A stretch of 64,000 nucleotides of DNA from Roseomonas fluvialis (GCF_022846615.1 NZ_AP025637.1:2443001-2507000), one strand, 5' to 3'; shown: positions 15,208 through 24,051, numbered from the stretch's first letter. The notes: generated by a model not told the origin, from the letters alone. Made by a program: numbers and translations.

Positions 15208-17046
15208 ATGCAGGTCACCGAGCTCGCGAATGACGGGCTGAAGCGCGCCTATTCCGTCACCGTCACCGCGGCGGATATCGCCTCCACGCGCGACAAGCGC
15301 CTGGCCGAGATCGCCAAGACCGTCTCCATGCCTGGCTTCCGCCCCGGCAAGGTGCCGATGTCGGTGGTCAAGCAGCGCTACGGCGCCGCCGTGCTCGGCG
15401 AGGTGCTGGAACAGCAGGTGTCCGACGCATCGCGCCAGGTGGTCAGCGACCGCGGCCTGAAGCCGGCGCTGCAGCCCAAGATCGACATCGTGAACTTCGC
15501 CGACGGCTCGGACCTCGAATTCCGCATGGACCTCGAGGTGCTGCCCGAGGTGCCGATGCCCGAATTCGCCGGCATCGAACTGGAACGCCTCAGGACCGAA
15601 CCGACCGACGAGGCGATCGACAAGGCGCTGGCCTCCATCGCCGAGCGCAACGGCACACTCGCGGACGCCGAGCCGCGCGCCGCCGGCGCCGGCGACATCC
15701 TGGTCTGCGACTTCACCGGCCGCCTGCCGGTCAACCTGCTGAAGAACGGCGTGGGCCTGGGCGCACGCCCGGGCAGCCCGGGCGAGCCGCCGACCGACTG
15801 GTCGGTCGATGTCTCTGCCGGCCTGTCGCATGAAGTGGCCGCGATCGGTTCCGAACGCGGCCTGCCGTATTTCGACGCCAAGGTCAGCGGCACCGCCACC
15901 GAGAGCGGTTTCATCCGCATTTTCGCCACCCGTCCGAATGGCCTGGCGGCCAAGCCGGCCGCGACCTACACGCTGTCGGTGCAGGCCCATGTCGCCGCCG
16001 GCGCGCTGCCGCAGGGCGCGATGGCGCAGTTCGGTTTCAACGAGCGTTCGGCCGACGCCTTCCTGCGCGGTACCCGCGCCACCTGCAGCCTGAACCCGCA
16101 TGGCGACCGCGCCACCTTCGAACTGGTCGACGATGCGGCGCTGGCCTTCGCGCGGCCGGTCATCGAGATTTCGGTGCCCGCCGGCGCGACCGTGGACCTC
16201 ACGCTGCGCGTGGGCCCGATGCGCGTCGTGCCCGGCGCCGAGGAACCGGAGGCCCCGGCCTTCGCCGGCGGTGCCGCCACTGACATGCCCATCGAAGTCG
16301 CCGGCCAGGGCTTCATCCCCGGCTTCACGGAGCAGATGGTCGGCATGGCTCCGGGCGACAGCCGCGACATCGACGTGACCTTCCCGGCCGACTACGGGTC
16401 GGCCGAACTGGCCGGCAAGCATGCCCGCTTCACCATCGCCGCCAAGGCGCTGAAGGCGCGCCGCGCCGTCGCCATCGACGACGACCTCGCCAAGGCCGTC
16501 GGCATGGCCGACCTGGCGGCGCTGAAGGATGCGATCCGCGGGTCGTTGCAGCGCGAATACGACGCGCTGTCGCGCATGAAGGTGAAGCGCGCGCTGCTGG
16601 ATGTCCTGGCCGACCGCGCGTCCTTCCCCGTGCCCGATGGCATGGTGGAGCAGGAATTCACGCAGATCTGGCAGCGCGTGGAGGCCGATCTCAAGGCCGG
16701 ACGGCTCGACGCCGACGACCAGGGCAAGGACGAGGAGACACTGAAGGCCGAATACCGCACCATCGCGGAACGTCGGATCCGCCTCGGCCTGATGCTCTCG
16801 GAGATCGGGCGCGCGAACAACGTCCAGGTCGCGCAGGACGAACTGGCCCGCGCCGTGCGCCAGGAGGCCTCGCGTTATCCGGGCCAGGAGCAGCAGGTGC
16901 TGGAGTTCTTCCGCAAAAATCCGCAGGCGGCCGAGAACCTCCGCGCGCCGATCTTCGAGGAGAAGGTGGTCGATTTCATGATCGAACTCGCCAAGGTCAC
17001 CGACCGCCAGGTGACGCCCGACGAGCTCTCCGCCGCCGTCGCCTGA
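15208..17046 (+). CDS. tig: Trigger factor with a large domain inserted in the PPIase domain
   Basis: 612 residues, where trigger factors are normally about 430-450. The ribosome-binding N-domain is intact, with the GFRPGKVP signature near residues 42-50. The FKBP-type domain starts normally (GDILVCDFTGRL, to residue 173), is interrupted by about 177 residues, and resumes at FAGGA (352) with GQGFIPGFTEQMVG. The C-terminal chaperone domain is complete. Removing the insert gives about 435 residues, the family norm. The insert (NLLKNG..., PPTDW, GLPYFD, VDLTLRVG) is described as a finding. The ATG at 15208 begins the canonical MQVTEL; the frame open to 15121 overlaps tRNA-Leu. A rho-independent terminator follows. 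Confidence 0.93.
   Translation: MQVTELANDGLKRAYSVTVTAADIASTRDKRLAEIAKTVSMPGFRPGKVPMSVVKQRYGAAVLGEVLEQQVSDASRQVVSDRGLKPALQPKIDIVNFADGSDLEFRMDLEVLPEVPMPEFAGIELERLRTEPTDEAIDKALASIAERNGTLADAEPRAAGAGDILVCDFTGRLPVNLLKNGVGLGARPGSPGEPPTDWSVDVSAGLSHEVAAIGSERGLPYFDAKVSGTATESGFIRIFATRPNGLAAKPAATYTLSVQAHVAAGALPQGAMAQFGFNERSADAFLRGTRATCSLNPHGDRATFELVDDAALAFARPVIEISVPAGATVDLTLRVGPMRVVPGAEEPEAPAFAGGAATDMPIEVAGQGFIPGFTEQMVGMAPGDSRDIDVTFPADYGSAELAGKHARFTIAAKALKARRAVAIDDDLAKAVGMADLAALKDAIRGSLQREYDALSRMKVKRALLDVLADRASFPVPDGMVEQEFTQIWQRVEADLKAGRLDADDQGKDEETLKAEYRTIAERRIRLGLMLSEIGRANNVQVAQDELARAVRQEASRYPGQEQQVLEFFRKNPQAAENLRAPIFEEKVVDFMIELAKVTDRQVTPDELSAAVA
15727..16257 (+). other. Inserted beta-sandwich-like domain within trigger factor (residues ~174-350)
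   Basis: This in-frame block has no counterpart in ordinary trigger factors. Its own landmarks are NLLKNG at the start, then PGSPGEPPTDW, an ERGLPYFD strand, YTLSVQAHV, and RPVIEISVPAGATVDLTLRV near the end. From memory, this order of motifs resembles beta-sandwich domains in phage tail or head-spike proteins and CenC-like carbohydrate-binding modules. The G+C and codon use do not differ from the host gene. Boundaries are judged from where FKBP motifs stop and resume. Confidence 0.7.
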
Positions 17047-17069
17047 CGCCACGCGCGGTTACACGACAG

Positions 17070-17100
17070 GGGGCGGCCGGGCGACCGGCTGCCCCTTTTT
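17070..17100 (+). terminator. Rho-independent terminator of tig
   Basis: An 11-bp GC-rich stem with one G-T pair, GCGA tetraloop and a TTTTT tail begins 24 bases after the trigger factor stop codon. It is the clearest intrinsic terminator in the window. Confidence 0.92.
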
Positions 17101-17263
17101 CGTGCAGGCGAAGACGCCGGGACGCCATGCAGCGCCTGCGTCACGGAAATTCATGCGCAGGCCGCGGGCCTGCCTTGCGCGGCGCACCGCGCCTCGCCTA
17201 CACCCTTGTCATCGAAACGCGATCGGCCGCCCAGGCCGGCGAGGCAAGGGGAGCAGTGACGGC

Positions 17264-18037
17264 GTGTCCGACGCGATTCTGGAAACCAGCGGCCTGACGA
17301 AGGAGTTCCGCGGCTTCGTGGCCGTGAACGACGTGAACCTGTCAGTGAAGCGCGGCACGATCCACGGGCTGATCGGCCCGAACGGCGCGGGCAAGACCAC
17401 CTGCTTCAACCTGCTCACCAAGTTCCTGCCGCCGACGCGCGGCACCATCCGCTACGACGGGCGCGACATCACGGGCATGAAGCCCGCGCAGGTGGCGCGG
17501 CTGGGGCTGGTGCGGTCCTTCCAGATCTCGGCAGTGTTTCCGCACCTGTCGGTGCTCGAGAATGTGCGCGTCGCACTCCAGCGCCAGCGCGGCGGGTCCT
17601 TCGATTTCTGGCGATCGGACAGCATCCTGCGGTCCTACGATTCGAGGGCGCGCGAACTGCTGGATGATGTCGGACTGTCAACCTACGCCAACCTGACGGC
17701 GGGCGAGCTGCCCTATGGCCGCAAGCGCGCGCTCGAGATCGCGACCACGCTCGCCCTCGACCCCGTGATGCTGCTGCTCGATGAACCGACTGCCGGAATG
17801 GCGCATGATGACGTCGACCGCATCGTAGCGCTGGTGAAGCGCGTGGCGGTCGGGCGCACGGTTCTGCTGGTCGAACACAACCTCAAGGTCGTCTCGGGCC
17901 TGTGCGACACCATCACGGTGCTGGCGCGCGGGTCCGTGCTGGCCGAGGGCGACTACGCGACGGTCGCGCGCAACCCCGAAGTGATCGCCGCCTATCTCGG
18001 CAGCGAAGCGCCCGCGATGGAGGCCGCCCATGGCTGA
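17264..18037 (+). CDS. livG: Branched-chain amino acid ABC transporter, ATP-binding protein LivG
   Basis: 257 residues starting at a GTG (VSDAILE) preceded by AAGGGGAG. Walker A GPNGAGKTT at 38-46, a LivG-type signature LPYGRKRALE in place of LSGGQ, and Walker B LLLDEPTAGM identify the LivG ATPase. The C-terminal region carries AAYLGSE, typical of LivG. The frame is open back to 17102 but without coding character. First gene of an eight-gene operon; it overlaps livF by eight bases. Confidence 0.93.
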   Translation: MSDAILETSGLTKEFRGFVAVNDVNLSVKRGTIHGLIGPNGAGKTTCFNLLTKFLPPTRGTIRYDGRDITGMKPAQVARLGLVRSFQISAVFPHLSVLENVRVALQRQRGGSFDFWRSDSILRSYDSRARELLDDVGLSTYANLTAGELPYGRKRALEIATTLALDPVMLLLDEPTAGMAHDDVDRIVALVKRVAVGRTVLLVEHNLKVVSGLCDTITVLARGSVLAEGDYATVARNPEVIAAYLGSEAPAMEAAHG

Positions 18038-18776
18038 CGCAATCGACACCGCGCCGGCCCGCAGCCAGGCCACTGGCACGCCGCTGATGGCGGTGAAGGG
18101 TCTCGAGGCCTGGTACGGCGAAAGCCACGTGCTGCATGGCGTGACCCTCGACATCCACGAGGGCGAGGTGGTCACGCTGCTCGGGCGCAACGGCGCGGGC
18201 AAGACCACGACGCTGCGTTCGATCATGGGCCTGGTGCCGCGGCGCGCCGGCTCCATCCGCCATGCCGGGCAGGAACTGATCAACGCGCGGTCGGACGTGA
18301 TCGCCCGTGCGGGCATCGCCTATTGTCCGGAGGAGCGCGGCATCTTCGCCTCCCTGGACGTGACCGAGAACCTGATGCTGCCCCCGGTGGTACGGCCCGG
18401 CGGGATGGCAGTCAGTGAGATCTACGAACTGTTCCCGAACCTTAAGGAACGCGCGCGCAGCCAGGGCACCAAGCTGTCCGGGGGCGAGCAGCAGATGCTC
18501 GCGATTGGGCGCATCCTGCGCACGGGTGCGAAGCTGCTGCTGCTGGATGAACCCAGCGAGGGTCTCGCACCGGTCATCGTGCAGCAGATCGGGCGCACCA
18601 TCCGCGAGTTGAAGCGCCGCGGCTTCACCGTGCTGCTCGTCGAACAGAATTTCCGCTTCGCCCAGACCGTCGCCGACCGGCACTACGTGATGGAGCACGG
18701 CCGCGTGGTCGACATGGTCCGCAACGAGGACCTCAACGCCTCGATGGACCGGCTGCACGAATACCTCGGCGTCTGA
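18030..18776 (+). CDS. livF: Branched-chain amino acid ABC transporter, ATP-binding protein LivF
   Basis: 248 residues. Walker A GRNGAGKTT at 52-60, signature LSGGEQQML, Walker B LLLLDEPSEGL and the switch His replaced as in the family by LVEQNF. The YCPEERGIF segment is the LivF hallmark. The protein has a slightly long, Ala/Thr-rich N-terminus before the ABC core (MAVKGLEAWYGESH). Its start codon lies inside livG, giving translational coupling. It forms the second half of the ATPase heterodimer that powers LivH-LivM. Confidence 0.93.
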   Translation: MADAIDTAPARSQATGTPLMAVKGLEAWYGESHVLHGVTLDIHEGEVVTLLGRNGAGKTTTLRSIMGLVPRRAGSIRHAGQELINARSDVIARAGIAYCPEERGIFASLDVTENLMLPPVVRPGGMAVSEIYELFPNLKERARSQGTKLSGGEQQMLAIGRILRTGAKLLLLDEPSEGLAPVIVQQIGRTIRELKRRGFTVLLVEQNFRFAQTVADRHYVMEHGRVVDMVRNEDLNASMDRLHEYLGV

Positions 18777-18824
18777 GGGGCCAACGGCCCGCACGCCGCG
18801 CATGATTTGCACAAGGAGACGACC

Positions 18825-20063
18825 ATGACTGACCTCACGCGCCGCGGTGTCCTCGCCGCCGGTTCGGCTGCCGCCACCTGGGGCGCGCTGCCGCTGTCGC
18901 GCGCGCGCGCACAGGCCGCCAACACCATCAAGATCGGCGTGCTGGGCGATGGCTCGGGCATGTACCGCGACCTCGGCGGGCCGGGGTCGACGGTCTGCGT
19001 GCGCCAGGCCATCCAGGAATTCGGCGCCCAGGGCTTCAATGTCGAGGTGGTCGAAGCCGACCACCAGAACCGCCCCGACGTCGGTTCCACCATCGCGCGG
19101 CAGTGGATCGACCGCGACGGCGTGGACATGATCACCGATGGCACGACCTCCTCCGTCGCGCTGGCGCTGAACCAGCTCGTCAAGGAAAAGAACAAGGTCA
19201 TGCTGAATTCGGGGGCCGCGACCTCCGACCTCACGGCCGCGGCCTGCACCGCCAACACCATCCACTGGACCTACGACACCTGGATGCTGGCGAATTCGAC
19301 CGGCGGCGCGATGGTGCGCGCGGGCGGCGACAGCTGGTACTTCATCACCGCCGACTACGCCTTCGGCCATGCGCTGGAACGCGACACCGCGAATTTCGTG
19401 CGCGCCGCCGGCGGCCGCGTGCTCGGGCAGGTGCGCACGCCCTTCCCGGGCACGTCGGACTTCTCGTCCTTCCTGCTGCAGGCGCAGACCTCGCGCGCCA
19501 AGGTGGTCGGGCTCGCCAATGCGGGGTCGGACACGACCAACTGCATCAAGCAGGCGGCCGAATTCGGCCTGACGCGGCGTGGCGTGAAGCTGGCCGGGCT
19601 GCTGGTCTTCCTCAGCGACGTGCATTCGCTGGGGCTGCAGACCGCGCAGGGCCTGGTGCTGACCGAGACCTTCTACTGGGACCTCAACGATCGCACCCGC
19701 GCCTTCACGACGCGCGTGCGCCCGCGCATGCCCAACCAGGCGCCACCCACCATGGTGCAGGCCGGCGTCTATTCCGCCACGCTGCACTATCTGAAGGCGG
19801 TGAAGGACATGGGCGTCGCGGCCGCCAAGGACGGCGCGGCAGCGGTGGCGCGCATGAAGGCGATGCCGACCGACGACGACGCCTTCGGCCCCGGCTCGGT
19901 GCGCGGCGACGGCCGCAAGCTGACGCCCGCCTACCTGTTCGAGGTCAAGACGCCGGCCGAAAGCCGCGCGCCCTACGACTACTACAAGCTGCTCCAGACC
20001 ACGCCGGCCGACCAGGCGTTCCGCCCGGTGGCGGACGGGAATTGCCCGCTGGTGCGCAGCTGA
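18825..20063 (+). CDS. Branched-chain amino acid-type ABC substrate-binding protein, copy 1
   Basis: 412 residues of the Peripla_BP_6/LivK family. A twin-arginine-like leader (TRRGVLAAG, then RARAQA cleavage site near residue 30) suggests Tat or Sec export. The mature protein begins NTIKIGVLGDGSGMYRD. The ATG at 18825 follows AAGGAGACGACC, a strong ribosome-binding site, so the ATG at 18807 is rejected. Shares long stretches with the next three genes, including TADYAFGHALERDTANF and a C-terminal PAESRAPYDYYK. Ligand unknown; this subgroup often binds aromatic acids, amides or urea-like compounds as well as amino acids. Confidence 0.88.
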   Translation: MTDLTRRGVLAAGSAAATWGALPLSRARAQAANTIKIGVLGDGSGMYRDLGGPGSTVCVRQAIQEFGAQGFNVEVVEADHQNRPDVGSTIARQWIDRDGVDMITDGTTSSVALALNQLVKEKNKVMLNSGAATSDLTAAACTANTIHWTYDTWMLANSTGGAMVRAGGDSWYFITADYAFGHALERDTANFVRAAGGRVLGQVRTPFPGTSDFSSFLLQAQTSRAKVVGLANAGSDTTNCIKQAAEFGLTRRGVKLAGLLVFLSDVHSLGLQTAQGLVLTETFYWDLNDRTRAFTTRVRPRMPNQAPPTMVQAGVYSATLHYLKAVKDMGVAAAKDGAAAVARMKAMPTDDDAFGPGSVRGDGRKLTPAYLFEVKTPAESRAPYDYYKLLQTTPADQAFRPVADGNCPLVRS

Positions 20064-20112
20064 GTTCAACCCGCGGCGCCCGGCGCCGACAGACGACCAC
20101 AGGGAGATACTG

Positions 20113-21360
20113 ATGTCCGCAGTCAACCGCCGCAGCGTCCTTGCCGCCGGTGCCGCCGGCGCCGCCTGGGGCGCGCTGCCCTATCGCAGCGCCCGCGCAC
20201 AGGCCGCCAATACCATTAAGATCGGCGTGCTCAACGACCAGTCCGGCCTGTACCGCGACGTGAACGGCCCGGGCTCTGTCGCCTGCGTGCGACAGGCAAT
20301 CGCCGACCTCGGCCTCGCGGCGCGCGGCATCAACGTGGAAGTCGTGGTGGGCGACCACCAGAACCGCCCGGATGTGGGCGTGAACATCTCCCGCCAATGG
20401 ATCGACCGCGACGGCGTGGACATGATCATCGACGTGCCGACCTCGTCGGTGGCACTCGCGGTCAACACGGTGGTGCGCGAGAAGAACAAGGTCTTCATCA
20501 ATTCTTCGGGCGCCACGTCCGACCTGACCGGTTCGGCCTGCTCGCCCAATACGGTGCACTGGACCTACGACACCTACATGCTGGCGAAGTCGACCGGCGG
20601 TGCGATGGTGCGCGCCGGTGGCGACACCTGGTTCTTCATCACGGCGGACTATGCCTTCGGCCACGCGCTGGAACGCGACACCGGCAACTTCATCCGCGCG
20701 GCTGGCGGACGGGTTCTGGGTGCCGTGCGCACGCCCTTCCCGGGAACCACGGATTTCAGCTCCTTCCTGGTGCAGGCGCAGGCGTCGCGCGCCAAGGTGA
20801 TCGGTCTGGCCAATGCCGGCGGTGACACCATCAACTCCATCAAGCAGGCGGCCGAATTCGGCGTCACGCGCCGCGGCGTGAAGCTGGCCGCGCTGCTGAT
20901 GTTCATCTCGGACGTGCATTCGCTCGGCCTGCAGACCGCGCAGGGCCTGGTCTGCACCGAGACCTTCTACTGGGACCTCAATGCCAATACCCGCGCCTTC
21001 ACCCAGCGCGTGCTGCCCAACATGCCGCAGGGGCTGCGTCCGGGCATGGCGCAGGCCGGCTGCTATTCCGGCACCATGCACTACCTGAAGGCGGTGATGG
21101 AGCTGGGCGTCGCAGCCGCCAAGGCCGATGGCGCCGCGACGGTGGCGCGCATGAAGGCGATCCCCACCGAGGACGACGCCTTCGGCCCCGGCTCGATCCG
21201 CATCGATGGCCGGCGCCTCTGCCCGGCCTACCTGCTGGAAGTGAAGACGCCGGCCGAAAGCCGCGCACCGTGGGACTACTACAAGCTGCTGCAGACCACC
21301 GCGGCGGACGAGGCGTTCCGCCCGCTCGCCGAAGGCGGCTGCTCGCTCGTGCGCAGCTGA
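20113..21360 (+). CDS. Branched-chain amino acid-type ABC substrate-binding protein, copy 2
   Basis: 415 residues, very similar to copy 1 throughout. Leader NRRSVLAAGAAGAAWG is followed by ARAQA, and the mature start is NTIKIGVLNDQSGLYRD. It differs from copy 1 in the region around residues 40-60 (NGPGSVACVRQAI) and carries IIDVPTSSVALAVN in place of ITDGTTSSVALALN, which lies near the ligand cleft in this fold. An AGGGAGATACTG sequence precedes the ATG. It sits 49 bases after copy 1 in the same operon. Confidence 0.88.
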   Translation: MSAVNRRSVLAAGAAGAAWGALPYRSARAQAANTIKIGVLNDQSGLYRDVNGPGSVACVRQAIADLGLAARGINVEVVVGDHQNRPDVGVNISRQWIDRDGVDMIIDVPTSSVALAVNTVVREKNKVFINSSGATSDLTGSACSPNTVHWTYDTYMLAKSTGGAMVRAGGDTWFFITADYAFGHALERDTGNFIRAAGGRVLGAVRTPFPGTTDFSSFLVQAQASRAKVIGLANAGGDTINSIKQAAEFGVTRRGVKLAALLMFISDVHSLGLQTAQGLVCTETFYWDLNANTRAFTQRVLPNMPQGLRPGMAQAGCYSGTMHYLKAVMELGVAAAKADGAATVARMKAIPTEDDAFGPGSIRIDGRRLCPAYLLEVKTPAESRAPWDYYKLLQTTAADEAFRPLAEGGCSLVRS

Positions 21361-21375
21361 CCGCTTCTTGATATG

Positions 21376-21421
21376 CCGGCACCGACCCCCTGGTCACCGA
21401 CGAGCATACCGTCGGTGCCGG
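21376..21421 (+). repeat. Inverted repeat in the gap between binding-protein copies 2 and 3
   Basis: CCGGCACCGAC (21376-21386) pairs perfectly with GTCGGTGCCGG (21411-21421) around a 24-base loop, 15 bases after the copy 2 stop. A second GGTGCCGG a few bases later could compete for the left arm. Without a T run it looks like an mRNA-stability or attenuation element inside the operon rather than a full terminator. Confidence 0.55.
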
Positions 21422-21530
21422 GAGGGGCCCGGTGCCGGACCTCGGAATGCGCCCGCGCGCATTCCCTGAATGCCTCCGGCGCGGGGAGCCAACCCCGCCC
21501 GGTTTCACAACGACAAGGAGGACGTGCCCC

Positions 21531-22754
21531 ATGGAACTGACCCGCCGTACTGCGCTCGCCGCCGGCACCGCCGCCGCGATCGCGCCGCTGTCGCGCGCCC
21601 GCGCGCAGGCCAACACGATCCGCGTCGGCGTGCTGACCGACATGTCGGGCACCTACCGCGACAATACCGGCCCGACCTCGGTCGCCTGCACGCGCGAGGC
21701 CGTGGCCGAGTTCGGCGCGAGCCACGGCTTCACGGTCGAGGTGGTTGAGGCCGACCACCAGAACCGCCCCGATGTCGGGTCGAACATTGCGCGCCAGTGG
21801 TACGACCAGGGCGTGGACGTGATCGTGGACGTGCCGACTTCGTCCGTCGGCCTCGCGGTCAACCAGATCGCGCGCGAGAAGAACAAGGCCTACCTCAATG
21901 TCGGTTCTGCCACTGCGGACATGACCGGGCCGGCCTGTTCGCCCAACACCATCCACTGGGCCTACGACACCTATATGCTGGCGAAGTCGACCGGCGGCGC
22001 GATGGTGCGCGCAGGCGGTGACAGCTGGTTCTTCATCACGGCCGACTACGCCTTCGGCCATGCTCTCGAGCGCGACAACGCGAATTTCGTGCGCGCTGCT
22101 GGCGGGCGCGTGCTGGGGCAGGTGCGCACGCCCTTCCCGGGCACCACCGACTTCAGCTCCTTCCTGGTGCAGGCGGCGGCCGCGCGGCCGAAGGTGATCG
22201 GCCTGGCCAATGCCGGTGCGGACACCGCGAACTGCGTCAAGCAGGCGGCCGAATTCGGCATCACGCGGCGCGGCATCAAGCTCGCGGCTCTGCTGCTGTT
22301 CGTGAACGACGTGCAGGGCATCGGCCTGCAGACCGCGCAGGGGCTGGTCTGCACGGAATCCTTCTACTGGAACATGAACGACAAGACCCGCGCCTGGACG
22401 CAGCGCATCATTCGCCGCACGCCGACCAACTACCCGAACATGATCCATGCCGGCTGTTATTCGGCCACGCTGCACTTCCTCAAGACCGTCGCCGCCATGG
22501 GCGTGCCGGCCGCCAAGGCGTCGGGCGTTGAACTCATCAACCGCATGAAGGCGACACCCAGCGAGGACGACTGCTTCGGCACCGGCACCATCCGCGCCGA
22601 TGGCCGCCGGCTTATCCCGTCCTTCCTCTTCGAGGTGAAGGCCCCGGCCGAAAGCAGCGGCCCGTGGGATTTCTACAAGCTGCTGCAGACCACCCCGGCG
22701 AACGAGGCCTTCCGCCCGATCTCCGAAGGCGGCTGCAGCCTGGTCCGGAGCTGA
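21531..22754 (+). CDS. Branched-chain amino acid-type ABC substrate-binding protein, copy 3
   Basis: 407 residues. Leader LTRRTALAAGTAAAIAPLSRARAQA and mature start NTIRVGVLTDMSGTYRD. Shares the family core with its neighbours (DHQNRPDVGSNIARQWYDQG, ADYAFGHALERDN). It is the most divergent of the first three in the C-terminal half (IIRRTPTNYPNMIHAGC). The ATG at 21531 follows ACAAGGAGGACG, a good ribosome-binding site; the frame open from 21432 lacks coding character. The 170-base gap upstream holds a hairpin. Confidence 0.88.
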   Translation: MELTRRTALAAGTAAAIAPLSRARAQANTIRVGVLTDMSGTYRDNTGPTSVACTREAVAEFGASHGFTVEVVEADHQNRPDVGSNIARQWYDQGVDVIVDVPTSSVGLAVNQIAREKNKAYLNVGSATADMTGPACSPNTIHWAYDTYMLAKSTGGAMVRAGGDSWFFITADYAFGHALERDNANFVRAAGGRVLGQVRTPFPGTTDFSSFLVQAAAARPKVIGLANAGADTANCVKQAAEFGITRRGIKLAALLLFVNDVQGIGLQTAQGLVCTESFYWNMNDKTRAWTQRIIRRTPTNYPNMIHAGCYSATLHFLKTVAAMGVPAAKASGVELINRMKATPSEDDCFGTGTIRADGRRLIPSFLFEVKAPAESSGPWDFYKLLQTTPANEAFRPISEGGCSLVRS

Positions 22755-22767
22755 CGAGACCGATCGC

Positions 22768-22802
22768 CCGGCGGGACGGGGCCCCAAGACCCCGCCCGCC
22801 GG
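22768..22802 (+). repeat. GC-rich hairpin between binding-protein copies 3 and 4
   Basis: An 8-bp stem CCGGCGGG / CCCGCCGG, a one-base bulge and a further 5 bp (CGGGG / CCCCG) surround an eight-base loop, starting 14 bases after the copy 3 stop codon. No T run follows. It probably slows RNA decay or trims read-through within the operon. Confidence 0.6.
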
Positions 22803-22830
22803 CGCACCACGCAACACCCTGGGAGGACAG

Positions 22831-24051
22831 ATGATGGACACGAGCCGCAGAAGCCTTCTTGCCGGAGCCACCGCCAGCGCGGCGCTTCCGATGGCGCGTG
22901 CCCGCGCGCAGGGCACCGCCATCCGCATTGGCGTGCTGACCGACATGTCCGGCCCCTATCGCGACACCACGGGCCCCGGGTCCGTGGTGCTGACGCAGGC
23001 CGCCGCCGCCGAATTCGCCAACCGCGGCTTCACGGTCGAAGTGCTGCAGGCCGACCACCAGAACCGCCCCGATGTCGGCGCCAACATCGCGCGGCAATGG
23101 TACGACCAAGGGGTGGACGCGATCGTCGACGTGCCGACATCGTCGGTCGCCTTTGCGGTCAACACCATCGCGCGCGAGAAAAACAAGGTCTTCCTGAATT
23201 CCGGCGCGGCGTCCTCGGACCTCACGGGCGCGCAGTGCAGCCCGAACACGGTGCACTGGACCTACGATACCTGGATGCTCGCCAAGGGCACCGGCGCGGC
23301 CATCGTGCGCACCGGCGGGGACAGCTGGTTCTTCATCACGGCCGACTACGCGTTCGGCCATGCGCTGGAACGCGACACAGCGAATTTCGTGCGCTCGGCC
23401 GGCGGGCGGGTGCTGGGCCAGGTGCGCTATCCGTTTCCCGCGACCACCGATTTCTCCGCCTTCGTGCTGCAGGCGCAGTCGTCCCGCGCCAAGGTGCTCG
23501 GCATGGCGAATGCCAGCACCGACACGGTCAACACCATCAAGTCGGCGCGTGAATTCGGCCTGCATCGCAGCATGAAGTTCGCCGCCCTGCTGATGGGTGT
23601 CATGGACATCCATGCGCTGGGGTTGGAATCGGCGCAGGGGCTGCTGCTGACGGAATCCTTCTACTGGGACCTCAATGACCGAACCCGCGCGCTGACGCAG
23701 CGCGTGCGCCAGGCCAACCAGAACCGTCCGCCCGCCATGGTGCCGGCCGGCTGCTATGGCGCCACGCTGCACTATCTCAAAGCTGTGGCCGACATGGGGG
23801 CCGCCGCCGCCAAGGCCGATGGCCGCGCGGCGGTCGCGCGCATGAAGGCCATGCCCACCGACGACGACGCCTTCGGCCCTGGGCGCATCCGCGAGGATGG
23901 CCGCAAGATCCACCCGGTCTTCCTGTTCGAGGTGAAGTCGCCAGCTGAATCCCGAGCCCCCTACGACTACTACAAGGTCGCCGCGACCACTCCGGCGGAG
24001 GAAGCCTTCCGCCCGCTGGCCGAGGGCGGCTGCTCTCTCGTGCGTTCCTGA
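22831..24051 (+). CDS. Branched-chain amino acid-type ABC substrate-binding protein, copy 4
   Basis: 406 residues. Leader SRRSLLAGATASAALPMARARAQG, mature start TAIRIGVLTDMSGPYRD. Retains the shared core (DHQNRPDVGANIARQWYDQG, ITADYAFGHALERDTANF) and the C-terminal PAESRAPYDYYK with a final GCSLVRS. The ATG at 22831 follows CTGGGAGGACAG. It is the last binding protein before the permease genes, 17 bases upstream of livH. Ligand unknown. Confidence 0.88.
   Translation: MMDTSRRSLLAGATASAALPMARARAQGTAIRIGVLTDMSGPYRDTTGPGSVVLTQAAAAEFANRGFTVEVLQADHQNRPDVGANIARQWYDQGVDAIVDVPTSSVAFAVNTIAREKNKVFLNSGAASSDLTGAQCSPNTVHWTYDTWMLAKGTGAAIVRTGGDSWFFITADYAFGHALERDTANFVRSAGGRVLGQVRYPFPATTDFSAFVLQAQSSRAKVLGMANASTDTVNTIKSAREFGLHRSMKFAALLMGVMDIHALGLESAQGLLLTESFYWDLNDRTRALTQRVRQANQNRPPAMVPAGCYGATLHYLKAVADMGAAAAKADGRAAVARMKAMPTDDDAFGPGRIREDGRKIHPVFLFEVKSPAESRAPYDYYKVAATTPAEEAFRPLAEGGCSLVRS

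Noticed and set aside
14836-17052. 738-codon minus-strand frame across tig and the tRNA gene
   Set aside because: Runs through tRNA-Leu and antisense to trigger factor motifs; not a real gene.
17101-17263. Possible riboswitch or promoter before livG
   Set aside because: No conserved leader fold or clear -35/-10 pair visible; nothing to support a call.
17913-20126. 737-codon minus-strand open frame opposite livF and the first binding protein
   Set aside because: Long only because GC-rich codons avoid stops on the antisense strand; similar shadow ORFs recur opposite each binding-protein copy.
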